From positions 61,238-125,237 of the forward strand of contig CAYMSF010000002.1 of NCBI GenBank assembly GCA_964392985.1: DNA of 64,000 nucleotides, written 5' to 3'. Origin of the DNA: CAYMSF01 sp964392985. GTDB lineage: Bacteria > Verrucomicrobiota > Lentisphaeria > Victivallales > Victivallaceae. Below are positions 37,295 to 45,404 of the stretch, in pieces (positions within the stretch are counted from its first letter, which is position 1; each line of letters opens with the position of its first letter). The translations under genes were made by a program, and so were the position numbers. Under the pieces are notes generated by a model, which saw only the letters and a list, made by a program, of their open reading frames with translations, searched no databases and had not been told where the DNA came from.

Positions 37295-39277
37295 ATGCAG
37301 GTTTCTCCACCTGTTACACAAAATACGGTTGCGTCTGTGTCAGACGGCAAACCATATCATTGCGGAACACTTAGCTATACCAAGGCGGGACTGTTTGTTC
37401 TATTCGCCTGGTTATTGTGGGGTGACTTTTGTTTTACAATGATGGAGGCCGTGGTGCCGAGCATCATGCCGTTGAAAATGAAAGCACTCGGATGTCCGAA
37501 CTGGCTGATGGGGGCGATTCTAACTACCGCGCCCGGCATTATCAGTATGACGGTAGGTCCTTATGTCAGTTTTAAAAGTGACCGGTATCGCAGCCGGTGG
37601 GGACGGCGTATTCCGTTTATTCTCTTTTCCATGCCTTTTCTGTGTATTTGTCTTGCTTTGCTTGGTTTCAGTGATGATATTTGTGCATTATTGCGTAGAA
37701 ACTCGCAATTTTTAGAGCAGTATGCGCCGTCAACGATTACGATTGTGATGGTGGCTTTTTTTCTGATTATGTTCAAGTTCTTTGATATGTTTGTCAATTC
37801 GGTTTTCTGGTATCTGTTCAATGACGTGGTTCCGGTGCAATTTTTGTCCCGGTTCATGGGTGCATTCAAGATTGTCGGCACTGGCGCCAGTGCATTGTAC
37901 AACTGTTTTATTTTCAGATATGCTGAAACTCACATGCGGGAAATTCTGGTTGGCGCGGCGTTGCTCTATTTTATCGGTTTCGGTCTGGCTTGTCTGATGA
38001 TCAAAGAGGGTCAATATCCGCCACCAAGTGATAAAGAACGGGATCAATCCAAAGGTTTTCGCGGTCTGCTGACCTTTTTTAGAGAATCTTTTTCGCATAA
38101 ATTTTACTGGTTCCGTTTCTTTAGTACAGCAATCACGGCTATCGCTTTTGCCATCAGCCCGTTCAATATTTTTTTCAATCAGGAAATGGGACTGTCGCTG
38201 GCGCAGATTGGCTACATCGCCGGTTTGTCTTCAGTTATTCAAATGTCGGCGATGTATTTAATGGCAATCTTTGTTGACCGCTGGCATCCAATCCGTATTT
38301 GCGCCTATGGCGCAATTTTTACTGCTGTCGGTACTGCCATCAGCATGGTCTGGCTTTTCGTGACAATACCCGGGGTTTACTTTTTCTGGATGAATATGGG
38401 CAATGCCTTTATCGGCGCTTTCTTGAGCGCATTGCTCGGTGTCGCTGCTCTCCCTTGCGAAATGCGGATTTTCCCGAAATCCAGATTCGGTCAATTTTGT
38501 TCCGCACAAGCGATGCTGCGCAATTCATTCACTGTATTAGCCGGAATCATGGCAGGGTTATTTATTGATACGATAAAAGTATTCTGTAACGGTTCTGATT
38601 TTGCTTACCGGTTTAAATTCGTCTGGTTGACAATATTTATCGGGCTCGGCGCAATATTTATGACTTGTGCCTATCGGGAATGGTACCGGCTCGGTGGCGA
38701 TAAACATTTTCATCCGCCAGCACCGTGGAATCCAAACGGCGTGGAAGAGATGCCGGTAGTACCGATTATATGCCCGCAAAGTAAATGGTTGAATGTCTTC
38801 TTCGTTCTATTTGACTGTATTATGGGACTGTCCACCTTTGGCACGGTATTGTTGATGTGGTGGATGTTCGTGGATGAAAAAATGCTGGCATTCAAATGGT
38901 TTGGTTTGATTGTCCTTCCGCTTTCAGTGCTGGGGTGGTTGCTCTGGCTGGTGTTAAGAAGATCCATCCGTCGAGATATTGATGCCGCTAAAAACGGCTT
39001 GCCGTTGAAAAATGGCATTCCGCATCATGGTATGCTGATTATCTTTGCTTCAAAGTTTCTGATTGCCATCGGTCTCTGGGTGGCGCAGGTGATTGTATGC
39101 CTTGTAATCAATTTGGAATCAGGTGCAATCGTATTCGGCTTAGCCAACGCAATCACCAATTTTATCCTGATTGGAACAGTCTATCTGTTATGCAGAATTG
39201 AACGCGGCAACTCAACCGTTGTGGACGAAAAACTCGAGGCCGACCCAGATTTGACGCCATCACCAGTTGCAACATAA
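37295..39277 (+). CDS. MFS transporter of the GPH-like sugar family (tandem copy 1)
   Basis: This 660-residue inner-membrane protein has 12 or more hydrophobic helices. Between early helices it has the signature SFKSDRYRSRWGRRIPFI, the cytoplasmic D-R/K-RWGRRxP motif of glycoside-pentoside-hexuronide:cation symporters. It is longer than typical members (450-500 residues), with a large cytoplasmic segment (about 430-520) and extra C-terminal helices. It probably imports oligosaccharide or a glycoside released by the neighbouring secreted enzymes. It is followed by a terminator-like hairpin and a close paralog. Confidence 0.84.
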   Translation: MQVSPPVTQNTVASVSDGKPYHCGTLSYTKAGLFVLFAWLLWGDFCFTMMEAVVPSIMPLKMKALGCPNWLMGAILTTAPGIISMTVGPYVSFKSDRYRSRWGRRIPFILFSMPFLCICLALLGFSDDICALLRRNSQFLEQYAPSTITIVMVAFFLIMFKFFDMFVNSVFWYLFNDVVPVQFLSRFMGAFKIVGTGASALYNCFIFRYAETHMREILVGAALLYFIGFGLACLMIKEGQYPPPSDKERDQSKGFRGLLTFFRESFSHKFYWFRFFSTAITAIAFAISPFNIFFNQEMGLSLAQIGYIAGLSSVIQMSAMYLMAIFVDRWHPIRICAYGAIFTAVGTAISMVWLFVTIPGVYFFWMNMGNAFIGAFLSALLGVAALPCEMRIFPKSRFGQFCSAQAMLRNSFTVLAGIMAGLFIDTIKVFCNGSDFAYRFKFVWLTIFIGLGAIFMTCAYREWYRLGGDKHFHPPAPWNPNGVEEMPVVPIICPQSKWLNVFFVLFDCIMGLSTFGTVLLMWWMFVDEKMLAFKWFGLIVLPLSVLGWLLWLVLRRSIRRDIDAAKNGLPLKNGIPHHGMLIIFASKFLIAIGLWVAQVIVCLVINLESGAIVFGLANAITNFILIGTVYLLCRIERGNSTVVDEKLEADPDLTPSPVAT

Positions 39278-39301
39278 AAGCTATACCAATTAGCTTTTAT
39301 G
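39273..39301 (+). terminator. Terminator-like hairpin after transporter copy 1
   Basis: CATAAAAGCTA (39273-39283) and TAGCTTTTATG (39291-39301) form a perfect 11-base-pair stem with a 7-base loop. It starts within the last codons, and a T-rich stretch follows. Confidence 0.7.
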
Positions 39302-39319
39302 TATTAGTTTTTGTTTTCG

Positions 39320-39394
39320 AATCTCCGGTCCGCCTGCAGGGGGGCAGTCCGTAATACCTTGAGGCTTGCCTTGGTTATAGGATGGACGGAGATT
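39320..39394 (+). other. Candidate structured leader upstream of transporter copy 2
   Basis: AATCTCC at 39320-39326 pairs with GGAGATT ending at 39394. Flanking GTCC and GGAC extend the stem, and the GC-rich interior contains further short complementary segments around GCCTGCAGG. It sits in the untranslated leader, about 90 bases before the second transporter gene. No known riboswitch class was recognised. Confidence 0.4.
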
Positions 39395-39485
39395 ATTTAA
39401 TTTACTTTTTTGTAAATATGTTTCTATCGCTTTTTCGGTACCATAGGCAACATGATTCAAGCCATAATTATAAGGAATAACCTAA

Positions 39486-41468
39486 ATGCAAGTTTCAGCG
39501 CCGGTTCCGGCTGGTTCCCCGCCCAGTGCGGAAATTGTTAACGGAGAAAAAATTTACAGTTGTGGCACTTTGAGATATACCAAGGTTGGTCTGGTTGTGT
39601 TGTTTGCCTGGCTGCTTTGGGGCGATTTCTGCTTTACGCTGATGGAGGCCGTCGTGCCAAGTATTCTCCCTCTGAAGTTAAAAGGGCTCGGGTGTTCCAA
39701 TTCGGTGATGGCGCTCATAATGACTGCGGCGCCGGGTGTTATTTGCATGACGGTCAATCCTTATGTAAGTTTTAAGAGTGACCGTTACCGCAGTCGCTGG
39801 GGACGGCGCATTCCTTTCATTGTCTGGACCATGCCGTTCGTTTGTGCCACGCTGGTGATGTTGGGTTTTAGCGACGATTTCTGTGTAATGTTGCGAAGAA
39901 ACTCAGAATTTTTGACCAACTATTCTCCTGCCGCCATTACCATTGCCCTGATTGCGGTGTTCATGATTATGTTTGAGTTTTTCAACATGTTTGTGAATGC
40001 GGTATTCTGGTATCTTTTTAATGATGTGGTGCCGGCGCAGTTCTTAGCCCGTTTCATGGGAGCATTCCGGATTGTAAGTACTGGCGCTAGCGCACTTTAC
40101 AACTGTTTTATCTTTAAATACGCCAATACTCACATGCGTGAAATATTTGTCGGTGCAGCGTTGCTTTATCTGGTCGGATTCGGGGTTGCCTGCATTTTTA
40201 TTAAGGAAGGACAATACCCGCCACTGGACGAAAAACGTGTGGAAGAGGGCAAAGGCTGGCGTGGCATCAAGACCTTTTTCAAAGAAAGTTTTATGGTGAA
40301 ATTATACCGGTTGCGATTTTATGTGACAGCATTCTCCTATGCCGCCTGGTCAATCGCCACTTTTACCGTGTTTTTTAACCGGGACATGGGGCTGACGCTG
40401 GCGCAAATCGGTTATATCAGTGCGATCGGGTCGGTCGCCATGATGGCGGCGATGTATCTGATGGCCATTTTTGTTGACCGCTGGCATCCGCTGCGCATTA
40501 CCGTTTACGGTGCGGTGTTCGGAGTTCTGGGTAGCGCTGTTTCCAACGTGTGGCTTTTCGTCAGCATGCCCGGGGAATATTTTTTCTGGCTGAATATCGG
40601 CAATGTTCTGGTCGGGATGTTCCTGGCTGCGCTGGTTAATGTTTCGGCGGCTCCGAGTCAGATGCGGATATTCCCGCGGTCAAGATATGGCCAATTTTGT
40701 TCGGCACAGGCGATGCTCAGGTCGGTTTTTACCATTATTGCCGGGTTTGCCGCCGGTCTTTTTATTGATTTTATCAGATATTTATTTAATGGGTCTGACT
40801 TTGCCTATCGCTTTATCTATCTTTGGATGACATTTTTTTTGGCGATAGCAGCGGTTATGTCAATCCTGCTGTATCGTGAATGGTATCGGCTGGGTGGTGA
40901 CAAAAATTTTCATCCGCCGGCGCCTTGGACTCCGGGGGGTTATGAGGAACTGGCGGTCGTGCCGATTGTCGGACCTCAGACCAGGTGGATGAATGTCGGG
41001 CTTAGAATTTTTGACACTATTATGTGGTTGTCTGTAATATTAATACCGGTGATGATGTGGTGGTTGTACCATAAACAGGCGATGTCGGCGTTTAAATGGT
41101 ATGGGGTTTTGATATTGCCGCTGGCAATTATGGTATTATTCTGCTGGCTGTTCCTACGGCGTTCCATCTGCCGCGATATGGCTGCCGCACGGGGAGGTTT
41201 GCCGTTGCGCAACGGGATTCCTCATCATGGAATGATGATTGTACTCGGCAGCAAATTTCTGTTGGCTATCGGCATCTGGGTGTGTCAGGTGGTCTGTTGT
41301 ATTGTTCTCAATTTGCAATCAGGGTCGGTGGTGTTCGGGATTGCCAGCGTAGCCTCCAATTTTCTTCTGATTACATTGCTCTATGTGATGTGCCGGGTTG
41401 AACGCGGATATTCAGTGACAATTGATGAACCGTTTGAGACGGCATCTGCTGTTGCCCATGCATCGTAA
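39486..41468 (+). CDS. MFS transporter of the GPH-like sugar family (tandem copy 2)
   Basis: This 660-residue paralog of the upstream transporter has identical length, the same SFKSDRYRSRWGRRIPFI motif and the same unusual C-terminal extension with the RNGIPHHGM segment. An AAGGA ribosome-binding site lies before the ATG. The two copies diverge most in the N-terminal tail and helix 9-12 region, which suggests differing substrates. The glycerophosphodiesterase gene starts only 17 bases after its stop, so the two are probably co-transcribed. Confidence 0.84.
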   Translation: MQVSAPVPAGSPPSAEIVNGEKIYSCGTLRYTKVGLVVLFAWLLWGDFCFTLMEAVVPSILPLKLKGLGCSNSVMALIMTAAPGVICMTVNPYVSFKSDRYRSRWGRRIPFIVWTMPFVCATLVMLGFSDDFCVMLRRNSEFLTNYSPAAITIALIAVFMIMFEFFNMFVNAVFWYLFNDVVPAQFLARFMGAFRIVSTGASALYNCFIFKYANTHMREIFVGAALLYLVGFGVACIFIKEGQYPPLDEKRVEEGKGWRGIKTFFKESFMVKLYRLRFYVTAFSYAAWSIATFTVFFNRDMGLTLAQIGYISAIGSVAMMAAMYLMAIFVDRWHPLRITVYGAVFGVLGSAVSNVWLFVSMPGEYFFWLNIGNVLVGMFLAALVNVSAAPSQMRIFPRSRYGQFCSAQAMLRSVFTIIAGFAAGLFIDFIRYLFNGSDFAYRFIYLWMTFFLAIAAVMSILLYREWYRLGGDKNFHPPAPWTPGGYEELAVVPIVGPQTRWMNVGLRIFDTIMWLSVILIPVMMWWLYHKQAMSAFKWYGVLILPLAIMVLFCWLFLRRSICRDMAAARGGLPLRNGIPHHGMMIVLGSKFLLAIGIWVCQVVCCIVLNLQSGSVVFGIASVASNFLLITLLYVMCRVERGYSVTIDEPFETASAVAHAS

Positions 41469-41485
41469 ATAATACGGAATCTCTT

Positions 41486-42211
41486 ATGAAAATTGTTGCG
41501 CATCGCGGATATTCTGCTAAGTATCCTGAAAATACCTTGCCGGCTTTTGACGCAGCGCTCCGTAATCCTGATTGCGGCACGAAAATATCCGGGATTGAAC
41601 TCGATATTCAGTTAAGCGCGGATAATAAAATTGTCGTGTTTCACGATGTTGAAATTGAGTCAAACGGCCAGCGGAAACCGGTTTCATCTTTTACCTATGA
41701 ACAAATCATAAATCTGACCTTGCCACGACTGAACGGAGAAAGAGTGCCTCTGTTGGATGAGGTACTTAATCTGGTTGATCACCGCCTGGAATTACTCGTG
41801 GAAATTAAAGCCGGGCAGTATCAACACTCAATGCTATTACAGGCGGTATTAGAACAAATCAAAAGTTACCAACCGCAAGGCAGCGACATTATAATCCACT
41901 CTTTTTCTGCGGACATAATGTGCGACGCACTGACTCAATTCTCCGGCGTTAACGTAAAATACGGGGCGCTTTGCGGTACGGCGGTAGAAATTGAAAAATT
42001 TGCGGATATTATCGACCGTCTTGATTATATCCACCCGTCATTCAATGCGCTGCTTGACTCCCCGGGCGCTTTTGAGCAGACAAATCGACCTTTTCATCTT
42101 TGGACAGTAAACAGCAAAGAACAATTTGACAAAATCATGCGGTTGCCATGCCGGGATAAAATCAGGGCAGTCATGACCGATGAGCTTGAACTGTTTTGTC
42201 AAATTGTTTAA
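41486..42211 (+). CDS. Glycerophosphodiester phosphodiesterase
   Basis: This 241-residue protein has the GDPD TIM-barrel motifs: the metal and catalytic residues in VAHRGYSAKYPENT (about 4-17), ELDIQLSADNKIVVFHD (about 38-54), LLVEIKAG and the late HLWTVNS. No signal peptide is seen, so it is a cytoplasmic, UgpQ-type enzyme that hydrolyses glycerophosphodiesters to glycerol-3-phosphate and an alcohol. It lies directly after a GPH-type transporter, which could supply the substrate. Confidence 0.92.
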   Translation: MKIVAHRGYSAKYPENTLPAFDAALRNPDCGTKISGIELDIQLSADNKIVVFHDVEIESNGQRKPVSSFTYEQIINLTLPRLNGERVPLLDEVLNLVDHRLELLVEIKAGQYQHSMLLQAVLEQIKSYQPQGSDIIIHSFSADIMCDALTQFSGVNVKYGALCGTAVEIEKFADIIDRLDYIHPSFNALLDSPGAFEQTNRPFHLWTVNSKEQFDKIMRLPCRDKIRAVMTDELELFCQIV

Positions 42212-42224
42212 CCGTACTATGGCT

Positions 42225-42644
42225 TTATGCAGAAAGACTGTGACGACGATTACGCAGAATTACCTCCAGTTCCGGTACCTCCATACATTTTCTGCAAATC
42301 ATTTTATGCATGGCCTGTCTGGATACTTTGCGTCGTTGCGCCATAGCGCCGAAGGTAAGCCTGGGATCAGCTATTTTCTCTTCAAGCATCCGTAATGTCT
42401 GTTCATCCAGCGCCAGCAGGAACACAATTACTTCGAGCAGTTCCTGTCGTGAATAAGTGACTGCCTCCGGTTCTTCATTATCGTTCACCGCCATCGCCGG
42501 GTTCTCAAGAATTTCTTCGTTAATCGGTAGAATCATTTTCTTCTCCGTTAACAATTCCGGTTCCACTGCCTCGCGACACCATTCAACATATTGACAGTTT
42601 CTGCACGTTGCCAGTTTGCCAAATTTACGACCATAACACTTCAT
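42225..42644 (-). CDS. Small Cys-rich HTH protein, unknown function
   Basis: This 139-residue protein starts with a cysteine cluster (Cys3, Cys14, Cys17 and Cys22) that could bind zinc or an iron-sulfur centre. An acidic middle follows, and then a C-terminal helix-turn-helix-like region (RRKVSRQAMHKMICRKC). It ends 13 bases from the convergent GDPD gene and is divergent from the S24 repressor, a pairing typical of phage-type switches. It may be a DNA-binding partner or antagonist of the repressor; this is inference. Confidence 0.6.
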   Translation of the reverse strand: MKCYGRKFGKLATCRNCQYVEWCREAVEPELLTEKKMILPINEEILENPAMAVNDNEEPEAVTYSRQELLEVIVFLLALDEQTLRMLEEKIADPRLTFGAMAQRRKVSRQAMHKMICRKCMEVPELEVILRNRRHSLSA

Positions 42645-42746
42645 TTTCTCCTCCAGGGTAAATAAAAGTTAATAACTGCGTGCCGGTTATTACAGCTTGG
42701 TTTACTCCAAATCAAACTTCACCGACATTAAATTAGTATATATTAG

Positions 42747-42826
42747 TTTAACTTAATTTAACTTTCAAATCAAAATGTTAATTTTTTTTAATTTTTTATT
42801 GCTTTTAAAAAAAAAGACGTTAACTT
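42747..42826. promoter_or_regulatory. TTTAACTT repeats in the divergent intergenic region
   Basis: TTTAACTT occurs at 42747-42754 and 42757-42764 (10-base spacing), and TTAACTT recurs at 42820-42826, in the AT-rich 226-base space between the Cys-rich HTH gene and the S24 repressor gene. They are candidate binding sites for either encoded regulator. Confidence 0.4.
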
Positions 42827-42870
42827 TAGTAGAGGAATAAAGTTATCTGGAATAAAAAACAGGAGATGGT

Positions 42871-43572
42871 ATGCGGGATACTGGTGGCAAATTACGTTAT
42901 TACCGGCAGTTGCGCGGTTATTCACAGGCGGATTTTGCGTCTCAACTGGCCAACATTGACAAGGTAAATATTTCGCTATGGGAAAACGGGCGCAAAGCGA
43001 TTCCGGTAAAATATTACCGGCGCATTTGTGAATTGCTGGCGTTACGTCAGGAAGAACTCTTTGGCTTGCCCGGCGCCGGATTAAGTAACGTGGTTGCGGT
43101 TTCTCCAGATGATTTGAAACCGGTGCCGGTAATTTCGTTTGCCACGGCACAGGATTGCAATACTTTGCTGCAACCGATATGTGAGTATGCCGAAGAACAT
43201 GCTGAAGACCGGGTATATTTCAAGTCAGCCCGCCCGGGTGATTTTGCGGTTCGCATCAAAGGTGATTCCATGTCGCCGTGGTATCCGGATGGAACAACTG
43301 TTCTGGTTGCCAGAGGTGAAATTCCCCGGCACGGTAAACGGGTGGTGGCGAAATTACTGAATGGCGATGTCGTTTTTAAAATCTTTCTGGATTGCGGGGA
43401 TAAAATTGTGTTGAAATCCATCAATGACCAGGAAGGCGTTGATCTGGAATTCGACAAAACGTCACAATTTGCCGCCTGGATCTGGCCGGTCCGGGAATCC
43501 ATCAGAAATGAAGATGATTTGGATCTGGAGATGACGGCGCATAATATTCCCCATCGCTGGCAGCAAAAGTGA
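42871..43572 (+). CDS. XRE-family repressor with S24 (LexA/CI-like) peptidase domain
   Basis: This 233-residue protein has an N-terminal Cro/CI-type helix-turn-helix (about 5-65). The C-terminal S24 domain (about 110-215) has the catalytic Ser in IKGDSMSPWYPDG and the Lys in RVVAKLLNGDV. Such repressors self-cleave on RecA activation during DNA damage and typically control prophage or mobile-element genes. A GGAG ribosome-binding site precedes the ATG. Phage head genes lie 8 kb downstream, but direct control of them is unproven. Confidence 0.88.
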   Translation: MRDTGGKLRYYRQLRGYSQADFASQLANIDKVNISLWENGRKAIPVKYYRRICELLALRQEELFGLPGAGLSNVVAVSPDDLKPVPVISFATAQDCNTLLQPICEYAEEHAEDRVYFKSARPGDFAVRIKGDSMSPWYPDGTTVLVARGEIPRHGKRVVAKLLNGDVVFKIFLDCGDKIVLKSINDQEGVDLEFDKTSQFAAWIWPVRESIRNEDDLDLEMTAHNIPHRWQQK

Positions 43573-43906
43573 TGATCGCTGTTTGTGAAATTTATATTGT
43601 GTCCCGAGGATTCATCCGATTGATTTTTCGTTAGAGAAGACTATCTTTTATAACAATAATTGAAAACAATGCGATGAGCTCAATCTTGAGTTGAATTAAA
43701 CTTTTTCATTTATGTGAAAAGTATCGCAACAGTTTCTTTGCAAACGAAAAAACGAAGAAGAAAAGGAATTAAATTTAATTTTCCGAATCGGATATTCGCC
43801 GTTATTATATAAAAGATTACAAATAATTGGTTAATCATCGCTTGATTTGGCGTATTATTCAATATATTGTTCTAAAACAGGATTTTAAAAACAGGAGAAC
43901 TCAGGA
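43573..43906. other. Intergenic region with a possible three-way junction
   Basis: This 334-base AT-rich region has no reading frame. At 43670-43728 an outer stem TGCGAT/ATCGCA encloses two inner hairpins (CTCA/TGAG near 43679-43690 and CTTTT/AAAAG near 43701-43721), the shape of a three-way junction. A perfect palindrome AATTAAATTTAATT is at 43767-43780. It lies upstream of the envelope operon that starts at 43907. Confidence 0.45.
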
Positions 43907-44557
43907 ATGAAAAGAATATTTGTGTTGATGATGTTACTCGGCATTTCCATAATGGTTTGCGGTCGCGATATTACCACGAATGATGGTACCGTCTACAAGG
44001 ATGCCGAGGTTATGAACAATACGCCGGTTGAATTAACCATTATGTACAATGACAAAAATGGCAACCCGGTTTTGCGGGGCATTGATTTTAAGCAATTGCC
44101 GGAGAGCATTCAGAAAGAGTTCAACTATACCAAAGTGAGAGCGGATGAATTTAATAGACACGCGGCGGAATATCAGCAGATGCGTTATGAAAAAGCCATG
44201 AAAATGGCTGCCGCCAATGCGATAGTTGAAAAACAGACAGAAGAACGGGATAAACAGATTGATCAAATCCAGGCATTTGTCCACAGTCAACGGCAACAGA
44301 TTGAATTGAAGGTACTGCGTCCAATCAAGGGTGGTTGTATCGGTTATGCCGCCTCAATTATACATAACCTCAATACTGGCAAGTATGGTATTTACTATGT
44401 TCGCGGCGTTCGCGCCGACAACGGCGGCGCCTGGGAAGGCGACGTTTACCCTACCGGCGGCAAGATTTCTGTTGCCGAAGGTGAAATTCCGGTGTTCAAC
44501 AGTTCATTTGCTCAAGCGGTTGCGGAGGCATACGAGTCTGCCAACATTCAACAGTAA
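43907..44557 (+). CDS. Exported protein of unknown function with central coiled-coil-like region
   Basis: This 216-residue protein starts with a signal peptide (MKRIFVLMMLLGISIMVCG). A TTNDGTVYKDAEVMNNTP segment follows, of a kind seen in small exported proteins of this phylum, and then a charged helical region (about 80-130) likely to form a coiled coil. A possible lipobox-like Cys sits near residue 18, but the context is weak. It is the first gene of an apparent operon with the pedestal-PBP and SEDS genes (23-base and 2-base gaps), so a role in envelope growth is plausible but unproven. Confidence 0.75.
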   Translation: MKRIFVLMMLLGISIMVCGRDITTNDGTVYKDAEVMNNTPVELTIMYNDKNGNPVLRGIDFKQLPESIQKEFNYTKVRADEFNRHAAEYQQMRYEKAMKMAAANAIVEKQTEERDKQIDQIQAFVHSQRQQIELKVLRPIKGGCIGYAASIIHNLNTGKYGIYYVRGVRADNGGAWEGDVYPTGGKISVAEGEIPVFNSSFAQAVAEAYESANIQQ

Positions 44558-44580
44558 CAGTTTCAACGGCAAGGGAAACT

Positions 44581-45402
44581 ATGTCACTACTGTCGGCGCT
44601 GTCAGGACGATATAAATCACGAGCGGCATGTTTGCTGTGGTTGGTGCTGCTGTGGGCAGTGGTTGCTGTTGCTTTTCATTGTTACTACGCCATCGTGGCG
44701 CGGGAAAAATATCTCAAAGCCGGCAACCGCATAGCCATGCGGCATGGTACCTATGATGGCGGTCGCGGACGGATTCTCGATCGTTTGGGTCGCGCACTTG
44801 CCTGGTCGGAACGCCGCTTCGATTTATTCCTGTTTAAACTTCCGGAAGACAAAGAGATTTTGAACAACATGATGGAAAGGATAAAAAAAGTATTGCCTGA
44901 TTCCGGATGTTTCCGGATGAAAGAAGCCTACTTCCTTGTTCAGCGCGATATCCAGCCGGATAAAATTCTTGAACTTGAACCGTTGCTGAATATGTTCCCC
45001 GACCTTAAAATTCTTCCCCGCGTTGAACGCCGCGTAGTGGACTATCCGGAAATCCGTTCATTGATCGGAAAAACCAAATTCAATGACGGGATTCAGACCG
45101 GAATCAGCGGCGTGGAACTGGATAAAAACAGTGAACTTTCCGGGACAGAAGGACAATATGAGGTTATGCTCGACCGGCATAAAAACTGGGTGCGCAACAC
45201 CTGGCAGTTAATCAAAAAAGCCGCACCGGGCAAGGATATTAAATTAAGCCTGACTCTGGAAGAATTGATTGTTCCGGTCGCCAAGCAGGAGGCAAAACTT
45301 GATTGTGACTTTGATCAAAATTTGACCATGGACGACTGGGAACACTTTGACCTGCCTGACAATATTAATGATTTGACTGTTATTGATAATTCCGGGAAAT
45401 AA
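44581..45402 (+). CDS. PBP dimerization (pedestal) domain protein lacking a transpeptidase domain
   Basis: This 273-residue protein has a short cytoplasmic tail, one transmembrane helix (about 16-38) and a periplasmic class B PBP dimerization (pedestal) domain. The family signature R-G-x-I-x-DR-x-GxxLA appears as GRGRILDRLGRALA, and later elements are ISGVELDKNSELSG and EGQYEVMLDRHKNW. The chain stops near the point where the transpeptidase domain of PBP2/FtsI would begin, and the SEDS gene starts 2 bases later. No SxxK, SxN or KTG motif is present. The absence is a true stop followed directly by another gene, not a visible frameshift. It may act as a non-catalytic activator of the SEDS enzyme. 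Confidence 0.78.
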   Translation: MSLLSALSGRYKSRAACLLWLVLLWAVVAVAFHCYYAIVAREKYLKAGNRIAMRHGTYDGGRGRILDRLGRALAWSERRFDLFLFKLPEDKEILNNMMERIKKVLPDSGCFRMKEAYFLVQRDIQPDKILELEPLLNMFPDLKILPRVERRVVDYPEIRSLIGKTKFNDGIQTGISGVELDKNSELSGTEGQYEVMLDRHKNWVRNTWQLIKKAAPGKDIKLSLTLEELIVPVAKQEAKLDCDFDQNLTMDDWEHFDLPDNINDLTVIDNSGK

Positions 45403-45404
45403 TA

